Positions 12,596 to 24,679 of a stretch of 64,000 bases of DNA are shown in pieces; the stretch's first letter is position 1; each line of letters opens with the position of its first letter. This stretch comes from Centroberyx gerrardi. Lineage: Eukaryota > Chordata > Actinopteri > Beryciformes > Berycidae. The stretch is from assembly GCF_048128805.1 (NCBI RefSeq), contig NC_136001.1, forward strand, positions 7,302,501 through 7,366,500, in the 5' to 3' direction. A program made the translations under genes and the position numbers. The notes beneath the pieces were generated by a model. The model had not been told where the DNA came from. It searched no databases and worked only from the letters and a program-made list of their open reading frames with translations.

Positions 12596-13816
12596 GTCTC
12601 AAGTTGGAGGATCCTCCAAATCTGTTACAGAAATGACAGAAACAATCATATATTTCTTTTTTAGATTATGGTGTGCCCTCCAAATATAAAAATAAAAAAA
12701 TAATATATACCTGAAAAGGCTATACAAGATTGTTAAAATTGTGCAATTGTCTGTGCTCAGAAAATGTTACTGTAACAAACATTTAACTAAAGATACACGA
12801 AAGCACACACATCCAAACTGATACTAGGTGCTAGACAGAAAGACAGTTGCAAAATAGAGTCCGCACACTAGAAATTGCTCCAATGGTGTAACTGTAACAA
12901 ACATACCATGATACTCATAACTTCTAGATTTTGTATATCTACCACATGTAAATCTAATTTTACAGTAAAACATACTTTGTAGTTTAAAACATTCAAAACA
13001 TACTTTGCAGTAACAAGTTTTATAACCATCTCACCACACAGACATGCCAAACAGCTATTTATCTACTTTTTTATAGCTTTAAATTGTGAAATACATGCAT
13101 ATTTGTTTTTGTCAATTTGTTTATGTATGCTTTTTTTATGCATGGTAAGGTTTGTGTTCTGTTTCTTCACATCATCTGAATGCAATGCCCTCTGCCCTCT
13201 GTCTTTTCTTTTGTTTTTTGTCTTGTGACAAAAAGTCAATAAACATACTTTTAATAAAACATACTTTGCAGCACTTTATACAGTTTTGCAGTAAAGTGGG
13301 GTAATGGTATTGATTCACTATGATTTGTATTTATGTGTATGGGATAAATCAATTAATCAAGAAACAGCAATATTGATCATCACTCAATTTAAATGAAAGC
13401 CACTTATCACTGAGCAAACAATTAGGACTACCTGACATATTTGCAAGTACCCAATTGGCCCTCAAATTACAAAATACTACAATAATACTATACTAAATGA
13501 AAATATTTGAAACTATGATGATAATACCTGCATAAATGGGACTACATTATAATGGAAGATAACTGGTAAATACCTAAACAATAAAGCACACACACCACAC
13601 TCCTCCATTACACTAGCCCCATCTGTGCCCAATATGACTGACACAAATCAGCAAATTCTGTTGATAGTACATCTAAATAAAAAAAAGAAGTACAAGAATA
13701 AACCCAGTATTTCACATAATTTAGTCATTTACCGTTTCCCATATACCATTAACATTTCCATGCCAAATGCAAGCCAATGCAATAACAACATCAAGCATAT
13801 AATAGATTGTACCTAC

Positions 13817-13905
13817 CCAAGATGTCAGGTAACACCAGCCTGATATGGGTGTGATATCCATGTGAGGAGTTTATATAGGTTGATGATGACACCTGGGATT
13901 AGTAG
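13817..13905 (-). promoter_or_regulatory. OR-2 promoter and first non-coding exon
   Basis: Minus strand, 5' to 3': CTACTAATCCCAGGT (13905-13891), a TCAACC block, TATA box CCTATATAAAC (13879-13869), then a leader ending TTGG at 13817 with donor GTAGGTAC. A start about 30 bases after the TATA would give an exon of roughly 30 nt. The same arrangement, nearly base for base, precedes OR-3 at 24134-24221. It recurs upstream of OR-4, OR-5 and OR-7, and partly OR-6. Confidence 0.7.
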
Positions 13906-14345
13906 AGACCATGTTGGTGTGTGTTTGTGTGTATGTATATGCATGTTTGCATATACATAGACACACTCTGTTGTCCTGGGGGCGTAGCAGCACCAGGTTC
14001 TACTGCTTAAATGTAGCACCCAGCACCTCCTTTGAGGAGTTGGTGTTAGGTGCAACCTGACAGTGACTAAATTCTACAGTTCCCCCATAGAACTGGGCCT
14101 CTTTCCATCAGGTCCCCAGTCGGGGCGATGTCTGTCTCCCTTTTCAGCCAGTTTAGCGTCTTGCGAGCTGGTTTGAGAGGCCATTCCACCTCTCAGCATT
14201 GGCCTTCGCGTCTGGCGGGGCCTTAGGCTGTTCATTTGTTGTGGGCCTATATGGCGTTCTTGTGTGAGTTGCTCTGTGTAGGGACTGCACCGTGTCCTTG
14301 CGGTGTGTCTTAGTTTCCCTGTACATATAGAATTTGTAACAGAGT

Positions 14346-14424
14346 GGAGAGATAGTCTCGATATGATAGCGAACGTTAAGTTATGATGTAACCTTTGTTC
14401 TCTGAGTGACGAGACTATCTCTCC
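14346..14424. repeat. 15-bp perfect inverted repeat with 49-nt loop
   Basis: GGAGAGATAGTCTCG at 14346-14360 is exactly complementary to 14410-14424. It lies in non-coding repeat-like DNA between OR-2 and the LINE. The parent repeat was not identified. Confidence 0.8.
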
Positions 14425-14597
14425 ATGCACCTCAAGGCTGCTCGGTGACATGTTCCAATCAATGTTAACCAGTGATTCCATGCTGGTGTGTGCGATTTAT
14501 AGTGCGGTGTATAGGCGTGGCTGGCAGGGCCGGTGTGTCTTAAATAAGTATCCACATCACCTGACCCAGGGGGTTCATTCCCCCTACATATACATAA

Positions 14598-15047
14598 TGG
14601 TGCGTTCAGACTACGGGCTACAAAGCATCAGGAAGACATTCGTTTTCAATGGAAGGCGACGACGCAATGCTACAAACTGCAGAGCGTAAAATGTAGCAGC
14701 GCATTGGGCGTGCGCAGCTACAAACTGAAGTTCAGCTGGCTTAAACTTTTTTCCACACTCTGTTGACGCAGTGAAGCACAAACAAATCAAGGTAGTGGAG
14801 GGTCATTATATTTACATTATTATTGTTTACTTGATGAATTAGAAGAACGAGTATTTGCCAAATAAAATAAAAACGAGACAAATGCAACGCTATGACAGTC
14901 TGACATTATCAGTTGGTGCACCCAGCGTGACGACGACATGAACCGTCAGCGACCACCTGGGCAACACTTTACTGCTCCATTGACAACGGTGCAGCTTGGT
15001 ACGCCAGACCGTTCTGTAGCTTTTGTAGCCCGTAGTCTGAACGTACC
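14598..15047. mobile_element. MITE with about 26-bp terminal inverted repeats
   Basis: The left end starts GGTGCGTTCAGACTACGGGC and the right end finishes CCCGTAGTCTGAACGTACC, complementary apart from one base over the outer 20. Length is about 450 bp with no coding capacity. A target duplication could not be fixed because the right flank runs straight into the (AAT)n tail of the neighbouring LINE. Superfamily not assigned. Confidence 0.7.
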
Positions 15048-15049
15048 TT

Positions 15050-17530
15050 AATAATAATAATAATAATAATACATTTTATTTAATGGCGCCTTTCATGGCA
15101 CTCAAGGTCACCTTACATCATATAAGTTCAGTAATAGAACATACAATAAACAACAAAGCAACAGTAATAAGACATCAGTACAATCACCTAACATCATATA
15201 AGATCAGTAATAAAACATACAATAAACAGCAAAGCACCAGTAATAAGACATGAGTACAATCAACAGTAAGACATGCAATAAGCAACAGAGCATAGCTCAG
15301 CAAATGAGTTAAAAATCGATATTGTAGTATAAAATAAGATGCAGTTGATGCAGTTAAAGTGAGTAAGCTAGTTTAAAAAGATGGGTTTTAAGAGCAGTTT
15401 TGAATTCTGTAATGGAGTCCAGTATGCGGATGTGAGGGGGAAGGGAGGTCCAAAGTTTGGGTGCAGCATAGGAGAAGGCCCTGGCACCCATTGTGCTGAG
15501 GTTGATGGTTGGTAGAGCCAGTAGACCTGCTGATGAAGACCGCAGGGAGCGAGAGGGAGTGCAAGTCTGAAGGAGGTCTGTAAGATAAGCAGGGGATAGA
15601 TTATGAAGAGCCTTAAATGTTAATAATAAGATTTTAAAGTTAATCCGTTGTGACACAGGGAGCCAGTGTAATTGAATCAACAGGGGAGTGAGGGTTAGGG
15701 TTAGGGTTAGGGTTAGGGAAGATATTGCCAAGAGGGAGGAGGTAAATAATAAACAGGAGTGGCCCCAACACTGAACCCTGTGGAACTCCGTGGTGAACTA
15801 TGGAGCTTTCTGACCGGTAATTCTGAATTTGTACAAAATGTGTCCTGTCTGCAAGGTAGGAGGCAAACCACTGATACACAGTGCCCCCAACTCCAATACT
15901 GGCCAGACGATCCAAGAGGAGCTGATGGGATACAGTATCAAAGGCTGCGGTGAGGTCCAGGAGGATGAGGATAGAGAGTAGACCGGAATCAGCTGCATGG
16001 AGGAGGTCGTTGGTGATCTTAACCAGGGCTGTTTCTGTGCTATGTTTGGGGCGAAAGCCAGATTGGAATTGTTCAAAGAGATTATTGCTATCAAGGTGGA
16101 TCTGGAGTTGAGATGCAACTACCCTCTCAAGAATTTTGGAGAAGAATGGTAAATTGGAAATAGGCCTATAGTTGTTTTGGTCACTAGAGTCTAAACAAGG
16201 TTTTTTAAGAGTTGGTCTGATTATGGCAACTTTCAGTGATGAGGGAACTGTACCAGTGGACAGAGAGGAGTTGATAATGGAGGTTATCAGGGAAATGATA
16301 GAGGGCAAGCATGCTTTAACTAGGGTTGTGGGAATTGGATCCAGGTGACATGTGGAGGTATTGGACTTAGTAATAAGTTCAAAAATGTGATTTTCGATTG
16401 GAAGACTGAAGTCACATAGGACAGTGGATGGGAACAGTTTCATGGTGCTTGCTGATGGTAAGTCGGTCTGCATAATGTTAGCAGAGGCCAGCTGCTCATG
16501 AATTGTAGTAATTTTGGGTTGAAAAACGTCAAAAAAGCAGAGCATTGCTCATTAGAAAGGTTACTGTTCATATTGGTTTCAGGTGGTTTGAGTAACCTTT
16601 TCACTGTGGAGAAGAGAGTTCTAGTATTCCCTTCACCTGTACTGATGATATTTGCATAATAGGAGGTTTTAGCTATTAAGAGAGCATTTTTGTAGTGGAG
16701 TATATGATCAAAATACATTTGTTTATGAACAGCAAGTCCAGTCTTGGTGCAGAGCCTCTCCAGGCGCTGACCTAAAACCTTGAGCTGACGTAGTTCAGGT
16801 GTGTACCAGGGAGCAGTATGGGCAAATGAGACAACCCGTGTTTTCAGAGGGGCTAGAGTATCAAGTGCAGAAGATAAACTGTCATTATAATAGTCCATTA
16901 GATCCAAGAGTGAGGGGGTGGGAGCAGGAACGGGGTTCGAGGTAATTAAACTGCTGAGATCTTCTGGGTTAAGATGTCTGATGTTGCGGTATGATATGAT
17001 ACGATGCACCCTTGTTTTATTGAGCGGTAGGTTGGTGTTGAATAACACAGCTTTATGGTCTGAGATCGGTAGTTCAGCAGCGGTGATGTTATATGGTGTG
17101 ATGCCGGAACAACAAACTAAGTCAAGGATATGGCCCTTGATGTGGGTTGTAAAGTTGACATATTGTGTTAGATCAAAGCAATCTAACATTGCTTTAAAAT
17201 CTTTAGTGAACATATTGTCAGTGTTATCGAAATGAACATTAAAATCCCCCATTAGGATGATATTAGGAGACATTGCACTAAGGGTGGTTAAAACTGTTGA
17301 GAGTTCAATGATGAAAATATTTGATGACTTGGGTAGTCTGTAAAGAACAGCAATAATGGTGGGTGTAGGACCACAGAGCTTAACAGCCAGCAGTTCAAAG
17401 GAAGACTGATCAGGTAGAGAGAGTGGCGTTAGTTTTATACTCTCGCGATAGATCAGCGCGAGGCCTCCTCCCCTGCCCGAAGAACGGGGTTTGCATACTG
17501 TACTCTCAGTACTCTGAGGTGTCACTATAG
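15050..17530 (-). mobile_element. L2/Maui-type LINE, deleted in the reverse transcriptase core
   Basis: Minus strand. 17525-16560 encodes an apurinic-type endonuclease (ILMGDFNVHFD, LDLVCCSG, LPISDHKAVLF). A frameshift near 16545 leads into the reverse transcriptase, with NYRPISNLPFFSKILERVV, LLDLTAAFDTVSHQLLLDRL and HHGVPQGSVLGPLLFIIYLLP. The expected YADD active-site block is absent. Instead (CCCTAA)n follows at 15718-15691, then the C-terminal domain (LHWLPVSQRINFKILLLTFK, LRSSSAGLL, WTSLPPHIR) at 15670-15360. The 3' end has an (ATT)n tail at about 15050-15070. The 5' end is not defined. It cannot be active. Clade is from motif recognition. Confidence 0.88.
15691..15718. repeat. Interstitial telomere-type repeat (TTAGGG)4
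   Basis: AGGG followed by four exact TTAGGG units on the plus strand, inside the LINE at the place where the reverse transcriptase active site should be. It is seen directly and discussed as a repair scar in the findings. Confidence 0.95.
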
Positions 17531-18514
17531 GCGGAGATGGAGGTTCCGGGGAGGGAGCGTGGGATGTAAACAGTCAGTCACGTGGAGAGGACTGTACAGA
17601 GTGCTGCAAGTTAGCCGCTAGCATTCGGCTACCCAACCTGTTGGGGTACAAAGTAACAAAGTAACCAAATTATATCTAAGCAAGGACAAAGACAACACCA
17701 TTACATTTTCAGTGATAGTTGATACAGACATTCTTCTAAGTACACTAAGCACACTAAGTACACTTTTCTAGCCTTATATCAGTATAAAGCTAGAAAAGTC
17801 AATCATGACATAATATATTAATTTGAACTACATCTTTTAAACCATTAAAATACATTTTAATTGAGTGCAGGTTGATCTTAACACAATGGAAAATAGTTTT
17901 AAAAGGGTCCATGCTGTGAACACAGGGTTGTGGTGTGCTGAGCGGATTGATGTTTTGATTTTTTAATTACAACTCCTACAACTATAAGGCCTTACCATAA
18001 AGCTGTGGTAGATCTGTCGCTGGGCCCATGTTGGGCCTCCCTTGTAGGTAGGTACCAGCAGGCCTAAAAGCCAAATTACACTTCTGTAGCTAAGGCGTAG
18101 GTGTGTATGGCGGAGTGTGCATTTATGGTCCTGCGTTGGTGACTATGCGCGTAGAACACCAAAACGCTAGACAACAGTGTTGTGCTTTAACACAGAAGTA
18201 ATAACAGAAGAAGTAATTGTGTTTACAGTCTCTGAAGTTCATGTTCTGGGATATTTCTGACCACAAATTCAGTGACATCTGGTAGTCTTTATAATTTGGA
18301 AATTAGTTGTCCTACAAATGAATATATTTGCAGCTCTCCTCCTCCACAGTCTCTACTCAATCTGCTCCATGTTGTCTTCGCTATCAGCGACATCAACCTG
18401 TTACAGGTAGGAGGAAATAGGAAGTGGGCCAATTACAGTTCTTGCGTCGCCCTACACACAGTTACATTTTTGGGATACCCTTGTATCCCAGTAGCCACGG
18501 TGGTGGGTCAATCA
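17531..18514. other. Between LINE fragments, no gene
   Basis: AT-rich sequence. Frames near 18270-18530 are short and lack a known domain. No transposon end with target duplication could be fixed. Confidence 0.5.
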
Positions 18515-18910
18515 TCAATAAATAATTGATGATTGACTGATTCTAAAACGGACAGGTAACCAGTGTAGAGAAGCTAAAATGGTGGTGATATGATCTCGTC
18601 TCGTAGTCCCAGTTAAAAGCCTGGTTGCAGAATTTTGTACCATTTGAAGCCGATCCAAAACTTTTTGATTAAGACAGGAGAACAATGAGTTACAGTAATC
18701 CAGCCAAGATGAAATGAAGGCATGAATAATTTTCTCTGTGTCATTAAAATTCAGGATTGATCTGACTTTTGCAATATTCATAAACTGGAAAAAGCAAGAT
18801 TGCACTTTTTTTGTTTTGGCATGTTGCCAAAAGTCAAAAATGTCTCCTAGACTTTTGGATTCAGACTTAATATTTTGATATATGTCCCTGTCATAGCAGT
18901 AAAATAACAT
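18515..18910 (-). mobile_element. LINE reverse transcriptase C-terminal fragment
   Basis: The minus-strand frame reads FFQFMNIAKVRSILNFND, IIHAFISSWLDYCNSLFSCL, LQMVQNSATRLLTGTTRRDH and ILASLHWLPVRFRI. This is the region after the polymerase domain in L2-type LINEs. It is a dead fragment, both ends lost, separate from the 15.0-17.5 kb copy because the same domain is present in both. Confidence 0.85.
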
Positions 18911-20615
18911 CCAAGTATCGATATTAGGATTTTTTCAGAGGGGGATTAATACAAATTGTGGTATATTTATTTATCTATTTTTATTTTTACTTTGTCTTTC
19001 AATTCAAGCCTTACAGTTTAGATGTCAGATGTCAACAGTAACAATCAGAACCAATGAAATTTCATTATGATATAGGTTAGGTTTAAGGTTCAGTTCTCCA
19101 TTTCCATCTACCTAAATCTATTGAGGCATACGGACATTTTTATTTCATTTTAAGGTTTTAAGTACTAACTAGAAAAGGCTAAATTTTCGAAAGAAAATTT
19201 AAGTGTGCTTGCCGCCCTTGCAATGCCCCTGCCCTTAAATTTGGCATTCACTAGCTTTGCTAAGCGGTGCAGCATTGCAATTGTTAGCATTTTGACAGAC
19301 TAGACTCAGTAAACAGAGCCAGTTGCGTTCAAAGGCACTGGGAAACTTTTCTCATCATTCCACAGCAACATGTTTGGTATCGAACGAAACTACAGATTCC
19401 CAGCTTTCCAAGGACCCTAAATGCATCACAAAGACGGTGCCAAGGCTGACAGAAAGCCCATATGCGGAACTCATGGTCTCTGTCGCCATCTGCTGGCTGT
19501 GTCGAAGCACTGACATGAATGAGCTCGATCATTTCATTTCATGTCATTTTATACAGTAAGGTCAAGTTTTAAAAAATGCTGTCATCACATTGAAATGGTT
19601 ACTATGAGGCCATATTTCATCACACATGAATGCAATTGGGCTCTTTGGATTCACAAGAGTCTCAGCTTTGTAGCCATACCCAATTTCTACAATTCCATGA
19701 CTGTTTAGGTACCACAGTGTGCAGAAATAGGGAAAGAAAAAAAGGCGAGAATAACATCTTTTCACTGCATGCAGAACACTGTGTCTTTAGTACCCTGGAG
19801 CTCATATACCCAATGTAGCTGACATATGTCAGATATGGCTGTAAAGCTAAGACTCTTGCGGTTCTAATGAGCCATTCAGATATCTTGATGTGAGAGGTCA
19901 AGGGACACGTTTGAAAATAGTCATGCCCATTTACCTTTGTCAAAAACTTTGCCGACTTTGGAGCTATGTTACATAACATGGCTAGTACCTACGTATTCGT
20001 CTGGATGTCTAGTTTCCGCTAATAAAAAAAGCTCTGCTCTAGCTTAAAAACTGAGCTCGTGAGAAGCTCCGTTAAGCGTCGGCCGACGCGCAGAAACCAC
20101 CATACTCTGTGTGTGTACCTTAGCTTCAGTTAGATTCAGCTGCTGTGTGGGAGAAACCAGACGTACCTCCCGATCTCCGCGGCATGGTCCGTCTGTCCCA
20201 AATGCATCAAGCCAGCCATTAAAAACTCAGCTGTAGACTTTTAATATACAGAATAAAAGTCCAAATACATCCATACTGATCTGATTCTACCTTAGCCTCA
20301 GTTAGCTTCAGCTACTGTGCGGAGAAACAAGATGGCGGACAAAACGAAACTTAAATCGGACAAAACGAAACTTAAAAATCTGGCTCTGTGATCCTATGAT
20401 TGAGTCCACATGGTTCTCATCATTTTACAATGTGTGTGTATTGCGTCTAAAATGGCATTTAATCCTTAATATCTCAAAAACCTTATGAGGGATCTCTTAA
20501 AAAAGTAATAGCACACGATTCCTCAATGAGCCGCACGTTTTGATGTCTCACATGTCTATGTACTGTAAAAACTGTAGGAGGAGTAGCGTGCCAAACTTTT
20601 TGGTGGAAAAATAAT
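18911..20615. other. Non-coding, probably old repeats
   Basis: No gene seen. The segment from about 19990 contains two related versions of a TTAGCTTCAG...GTG(C/T)GG block (about 20120 and 20300), suggesting an old duplicated repeat that ends in the 50-bp tandem array. Confidence 0.5.
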
Positions 20616-20620
20616 AATAA

Positions 20621-21329
20621 GTATGTGAGATAATAAGAGTGTGCTCTGCCTACGGCAAGCACACTAATAAGTATGTGAGATAATAAGAGTGTGCTCTGCC
20701 TACGGCAAGCACACTAATAAGTATGCAAGATAATAAGAGTGTGCTCTGCCTACGGCAAGCACACTAATAAGTATGTGAGATAATAAGAGTGTGCTTTGCC
20801 TACGGCAAGCACACTAATAAGTATGCAAGATAGTAAGAGTGTGCTCTGCCTACGGCAAGCACACTAATAATAAGTATGTGAGATAATAAGAGTGTGCTTT
20901 GCCTACGGCAAGCACACTAATAAAGTATGCAAGATAATAAGAGTGTGCTCTGCCTACAGCAAGCACACTAATAATAAGTATGTGAGATAATAAGAGTGTG
21001 CTCTGCCTACGGCAAGCACACTAATAAGTATGTGAGATAATAAGAGTGTGCTCTGCCTACGGCAAGCACACTAATAATAAGTATGTGAGATAATAAGAGT
21101 GTGCTCTGCCTACGGCAAGCACACTAATAAGTATGTGAGATAATAAGAGTGTGCTCTGCCTACGGCAAGCACACTAATAAGTATGTGAGATAATAAGAGT
21201 GTGCTCTGCCTACGGCAAGCACACTAATAAGTATGCAAGATAATAAGAGTGTGCTCTGCCTACGGCAAGCACACTAATAATAAGTATGCAAGATAGTAAG
21301 AGTGTGCTCTGCCTACGGCAAGCACACTA
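20621..21329. repeat. 14-unit palindromic minisatellite, about 50 bp per unit
   Basis: Each unit has GTATGTGAGATAATAAGA or GTATGCAAGATAATAAGA, then GTGTGCTCTGCC, TAC, GGCAAGCACAC, then TAATAA. The GTGTGCT/AGCACAC arms are complementary, so each unit can fold into a hairpin; units with GTGTGCTTTGCC pair almost completely. Two subtypes (TGTGAG and TGCAAG) are intermixed, with a few extra TAA inserts. It is not a CRISPR array: the intervening parts are repeats too. Confidence 0.92.
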
Positions 21330-21784
21330 AATATGCGTATAGCCTATCATACAATGGCACTTGTCATTTTCTACTGTAATGTGATGATCATGGCACCAAC
21401 TAAACATCTTCTTGTGGCTGTCTTGAGGCTTTGACAACATAAAACACATTACTATTTGTATATTTACATTTCATAATTTTACTGTCCAACCTTTATCAGG
21501 CTGTTGTGGATATGATGAGCAAAGATCTGAAAAATTAGAAGAAAAAAAAAAGCCCTTGAAAATTGGGGCCATAGTAGGTGTTTGTAGTTAGTACCATTAT
21601 GTTTTAAATACAACCATCACGGCATCTTTAATGAAAACTGAACAAAACCACAATCATTGTCATTACATGTTACATACTGTTCTACAGATAACAAATGATT
21701 TCTTATCTTTTTGTCTGTATATGCTGCATTATGGTATTATTATGCTGCAACAACCCTGAGACGAGCTTTAAAACTGAGGCCTTT

Positions 21785-23630
21785 TCATTGGCCTTTCACA
21801 GCATGCCCAGTGCTTGAATTGGTGACATTTTCTGCATGGTTTCTTATGCTCACTTTACACAACAGGTACCTTTTCAGATATCGCCTGAAAGTCTGGTCTC
21901 GTAGTCCGTAGACAATGGGACTAACAAACCGTGGCAGGATCTGAACAATAATATAGCAGGTGAAGTGTGTGGCCAGGTGCTGCTTAGGGAATAAGTACAG
22001 CAGGCCTTTTTCTAACATGGGTCGCACGTAAGTGAGCATACATAAGAGCAGCTGGAAACCATGGAGGAGGATAGTGTTCCTGGCTTTTCTAACATCTGTG
22101 TTAGCCTCCTTAGCTGCAAACAGAATCCTGAAGTAAGTGTAGAAGAGGGTTAGCCAAACCAGGACCAGAAAAACTATGTGGGATACATCCCTTTTCTTGA
22201 GGCTGTAGGTGCTTCTGAATACATAATCCCTGGCGCAGAACACTCTGGAATGGAAGAACTGCAGAGGTTCAGTGGCCAGGAGGATGAAGAGATCTGGCAG
22301 GATACAGACCGCGCTCGTCACCCAGATCAAACCGATCAGAACATAGGTTCTCTTGACAGTACAGATCTGGCCATGACGGAGGGGGATGCAGATGGCGATG
22401 TAACACTCGACTGCCATACCAGCCAAATTTAGTGGGGTGTTGAGGGTAGTGAGGATGGCAATAATCAGCAGGATAATGCAGAAGGGCACATTGATGATGT
22501 ACAGGACATAGCTGATGACGTGGAGAAAGCTTGAGAGGGTCAGCTGCATTATGTCATTTATCACCAGGTGGATGAACAGAATGTAACGAGGGTTCACATT
22601 GAAGATCTGGAGGATAAGGTTGGTTAAGACAAGGGAATCATAAGGAATATAACTTAATGAACCATTAAAGTAGATGTTAATGTTAAGCTTTTTGAGACTG
22701 GGACTGGGAGTATTTACAAAAATGTAATTCCGTCATTTGAAAAAAAAAAACGGTTTAAGGCGGCGGCCACACTGATCCATCATAAAACAGACTGAATTAT
22801 TGATGGATAGATTTCTGTCTGTTGGTTTGTTTTGGAACGTCAACATCGTGGGTTAGGCAGAAGGACGGAAAGGCTTTGCTCACAATGGTGCCACTTCACA
22901 GAAAAAAAAGAAGAAACAGACTATACAGTATAAATTAAACTGATCTGTAAAACCTACAGTCATCCCAACATTATACCCAGCTTCCTCCGTTTTATCTTTG
23001 TTTTGGTTGTACTGTTGTCCCTGTGTTCGCCGCTTTTTTTCCAAAATAAACGTAGGAACGCCTCTGATTGGCAAATCTGTCCGTCCAGAAAAAGTTGAAC
23101 TGGGTCTGTTCATCACAATGGATGGAAATTTGATGGAGACAGACACGTCATCAGACCTGTCTGGACAACGCAGACAGGGCTCTCATTGAAAATGAATTGA
23201 AATGAACAGAGATGGACAGACACAATGGATCAGTGTTGCCACGGCCTAAGCTGTTCAGCACAAAGCAGATCAAAAGAATGCAAAGAGATTTCAAATGTGA
23301 CTCCTATTTGGTGAGAACAGAGTGAATTGAAAAGATGATTTGAGGAGAAAGGCAAGGAGATTTGACGTGTTAGAATTCCCCTGTAGTCTTATTTTGTGGT
23401 CCACTTTAACTCTGAAGAAAAAAATAAAATTCATTCTTTTGCCTGTACATAAACAGAAATAGCAGATTTCAGACCTGATGTTTACTGAAGGTGTGGACCA
23501 AGGTACCATTGATGTAGTTAATGGAGATACAGAGGGCCACAACAATCACATTCTTGGCCACAGCTGTGCTGAACGTGTCCCGGTAATTTCCAACTGAAGT
23601 CACATTACCACCAACAGATGATAAATTCAT
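21785..23630 (-). CDS. Odorant receptor 131-2-like, OR-3 (two coding exons, intact; duplicate of OR-2)
   Basis: Seven-TM odorant receptor of 325 aa. Exon 1 is 23630-23475 (52 codons) and identical in protein to that of OR-2. Exon 2 is 22606-21785 (273 codons plus stop) from IFNVNPRYI to HAVKGQ. All family marks are kept: ECYIAIC, KARNTILLHGF, SPIVYGLRDQTF. The second extracellular loop reads RVFCARDYVF where OR-2 has RVLCDSYYVF; a few further changes sit in the TM6 flank and C-terminus. A leader acceptor (TGTAACAG) precedes exon 1. The intron, about 0.87 kb, carries a MITE at 22753-23250 that OR-2 lacks. The similarity extends over introns, promoter and 3' flank, so OR-2 and OR-3 are products of a recent block duplication. 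Confidence 0.93.
22753..23250. mobile_element. MITE in the OR-3 intron
   Basis: Imperfect inverted ends: AAGGCGGCGGCCACACTGAT on the left, ATCAGTGTTGCCACGGCCTA on the right. Comparison with the OR-2 intron, where sequence passes directly from ...CATTTGAAA to ...CTGCACAAAGCAGATC, shows that it was inserted after the two genes split or was lost from OR-2. Superfamily not assigned. Confidence 0.65.
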
Positions 23631-24133
23631 GTCTGAAATTGCAGGATCCTCCAAATCTGTTACACAAATGACAGAAACAATCATATTTACTTTTTAGATT
23701 ATGGTGTGCCCTCCAAAATATCAAAATAAAAAAAAAAGATGTACCTGAAAAGGCTATACAAGATCGTTAAAATGAGGTAAATTCTGCACTCAGAAAATGT
23801 GACTATAACAAACATACCATGACACTCATGACACTGACGATTTTGTATATCTGCCTCATGTAAATCTAATTTTACATTAACTGGTAAATACCTAAACAAT
23901 AAAGCACACACACCACACTCTTTATAGACTATATATACAGCCCTATCTGTGCCCAATATGACCGAGGCAAATCAGCATTTTCTGTAGATAGTATATCTAA
24001 ATAAAAAAAAGCAGCACAAGAAAAAGCTCATTATTGCACATAATGTAGTCATTTACCATATACCATTAACATTTCCATACCAAATGCAGTCCAATGCAAT
24101 AACAATATCAAGCATACAGTAGATTGTACCTAC

Positions 24134-24221
24134 CCAAGACGTCAGGTAACACCAACCTGATATCGGTGTGACATCCATGTGAGGAGTTTATATGGGCTGA
24201 CAGATGATACCTGGGATTGGT
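24134..24221 (-). promoter_or_regulatory. OR-3 promoter and first non-coding exon
   Basis: Minus strand: CCAATCCCAGGT (24220-24209), TATA box CCCATATAAAC (24196-24186), leader ending TTGG at 24134 with donor GTAGGTAC. The TAAT of other copies is CAAT here. The spacing from CCCAGG to TATA is the same as in OR-2. TATA and donor are directly visible; function is inferred. Confidence 0.68.
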
Positions 24222-24679
24222 AGAGACCATGCTGGTGTGTGTCTGTGTCTATGTATATGCATGTGTGTATCTTGAACCTGTGATCAGCTGTCACGTGAAT
24301 GAGTGGTGCATCAGGTATTCCCTGTTAGATTGAATAGATCAATGATTCTCATTCTGCTCTCCTTTTTACTTAGTACATGTGTCAGTGACCAAGTTGTGAT
24401 CCACTGTATGTAAATACAAAGAGTTAACCAGCTTATTCTTTATGAGAAAAGCAAATCAATTAAGAAATCGGTCTAATACGCGCTGGGGAAATACAGTTTA
24501 TAATCAGTATTAAATTATAGCTCATACACTATGTAAATAAAGCACTTCTATAAATACTGTATTAATAAAGCACAAGTATAAAGTATATAGATGGGGTCGA
24601 GAGGTTTGGTTACTGTTCCATAACATTTTGGAATGGGCAAAATGCACAATTTAACCAACTTTGATCATGGTATGAGGAT

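Noticed and set aside
20621-21329. Possible CRISPR-like array
   Set aside because: Units are contiguous near-identical repeats without unique spacers, in a vertebrate genome; it is a minisatellite.
22178-22432. Plus-strand frame opposite OR-3, also opposite OR-2 at 11390
   Set aside because: Present in both only because the genes are duplicates; antisense of receptor code without own signals.
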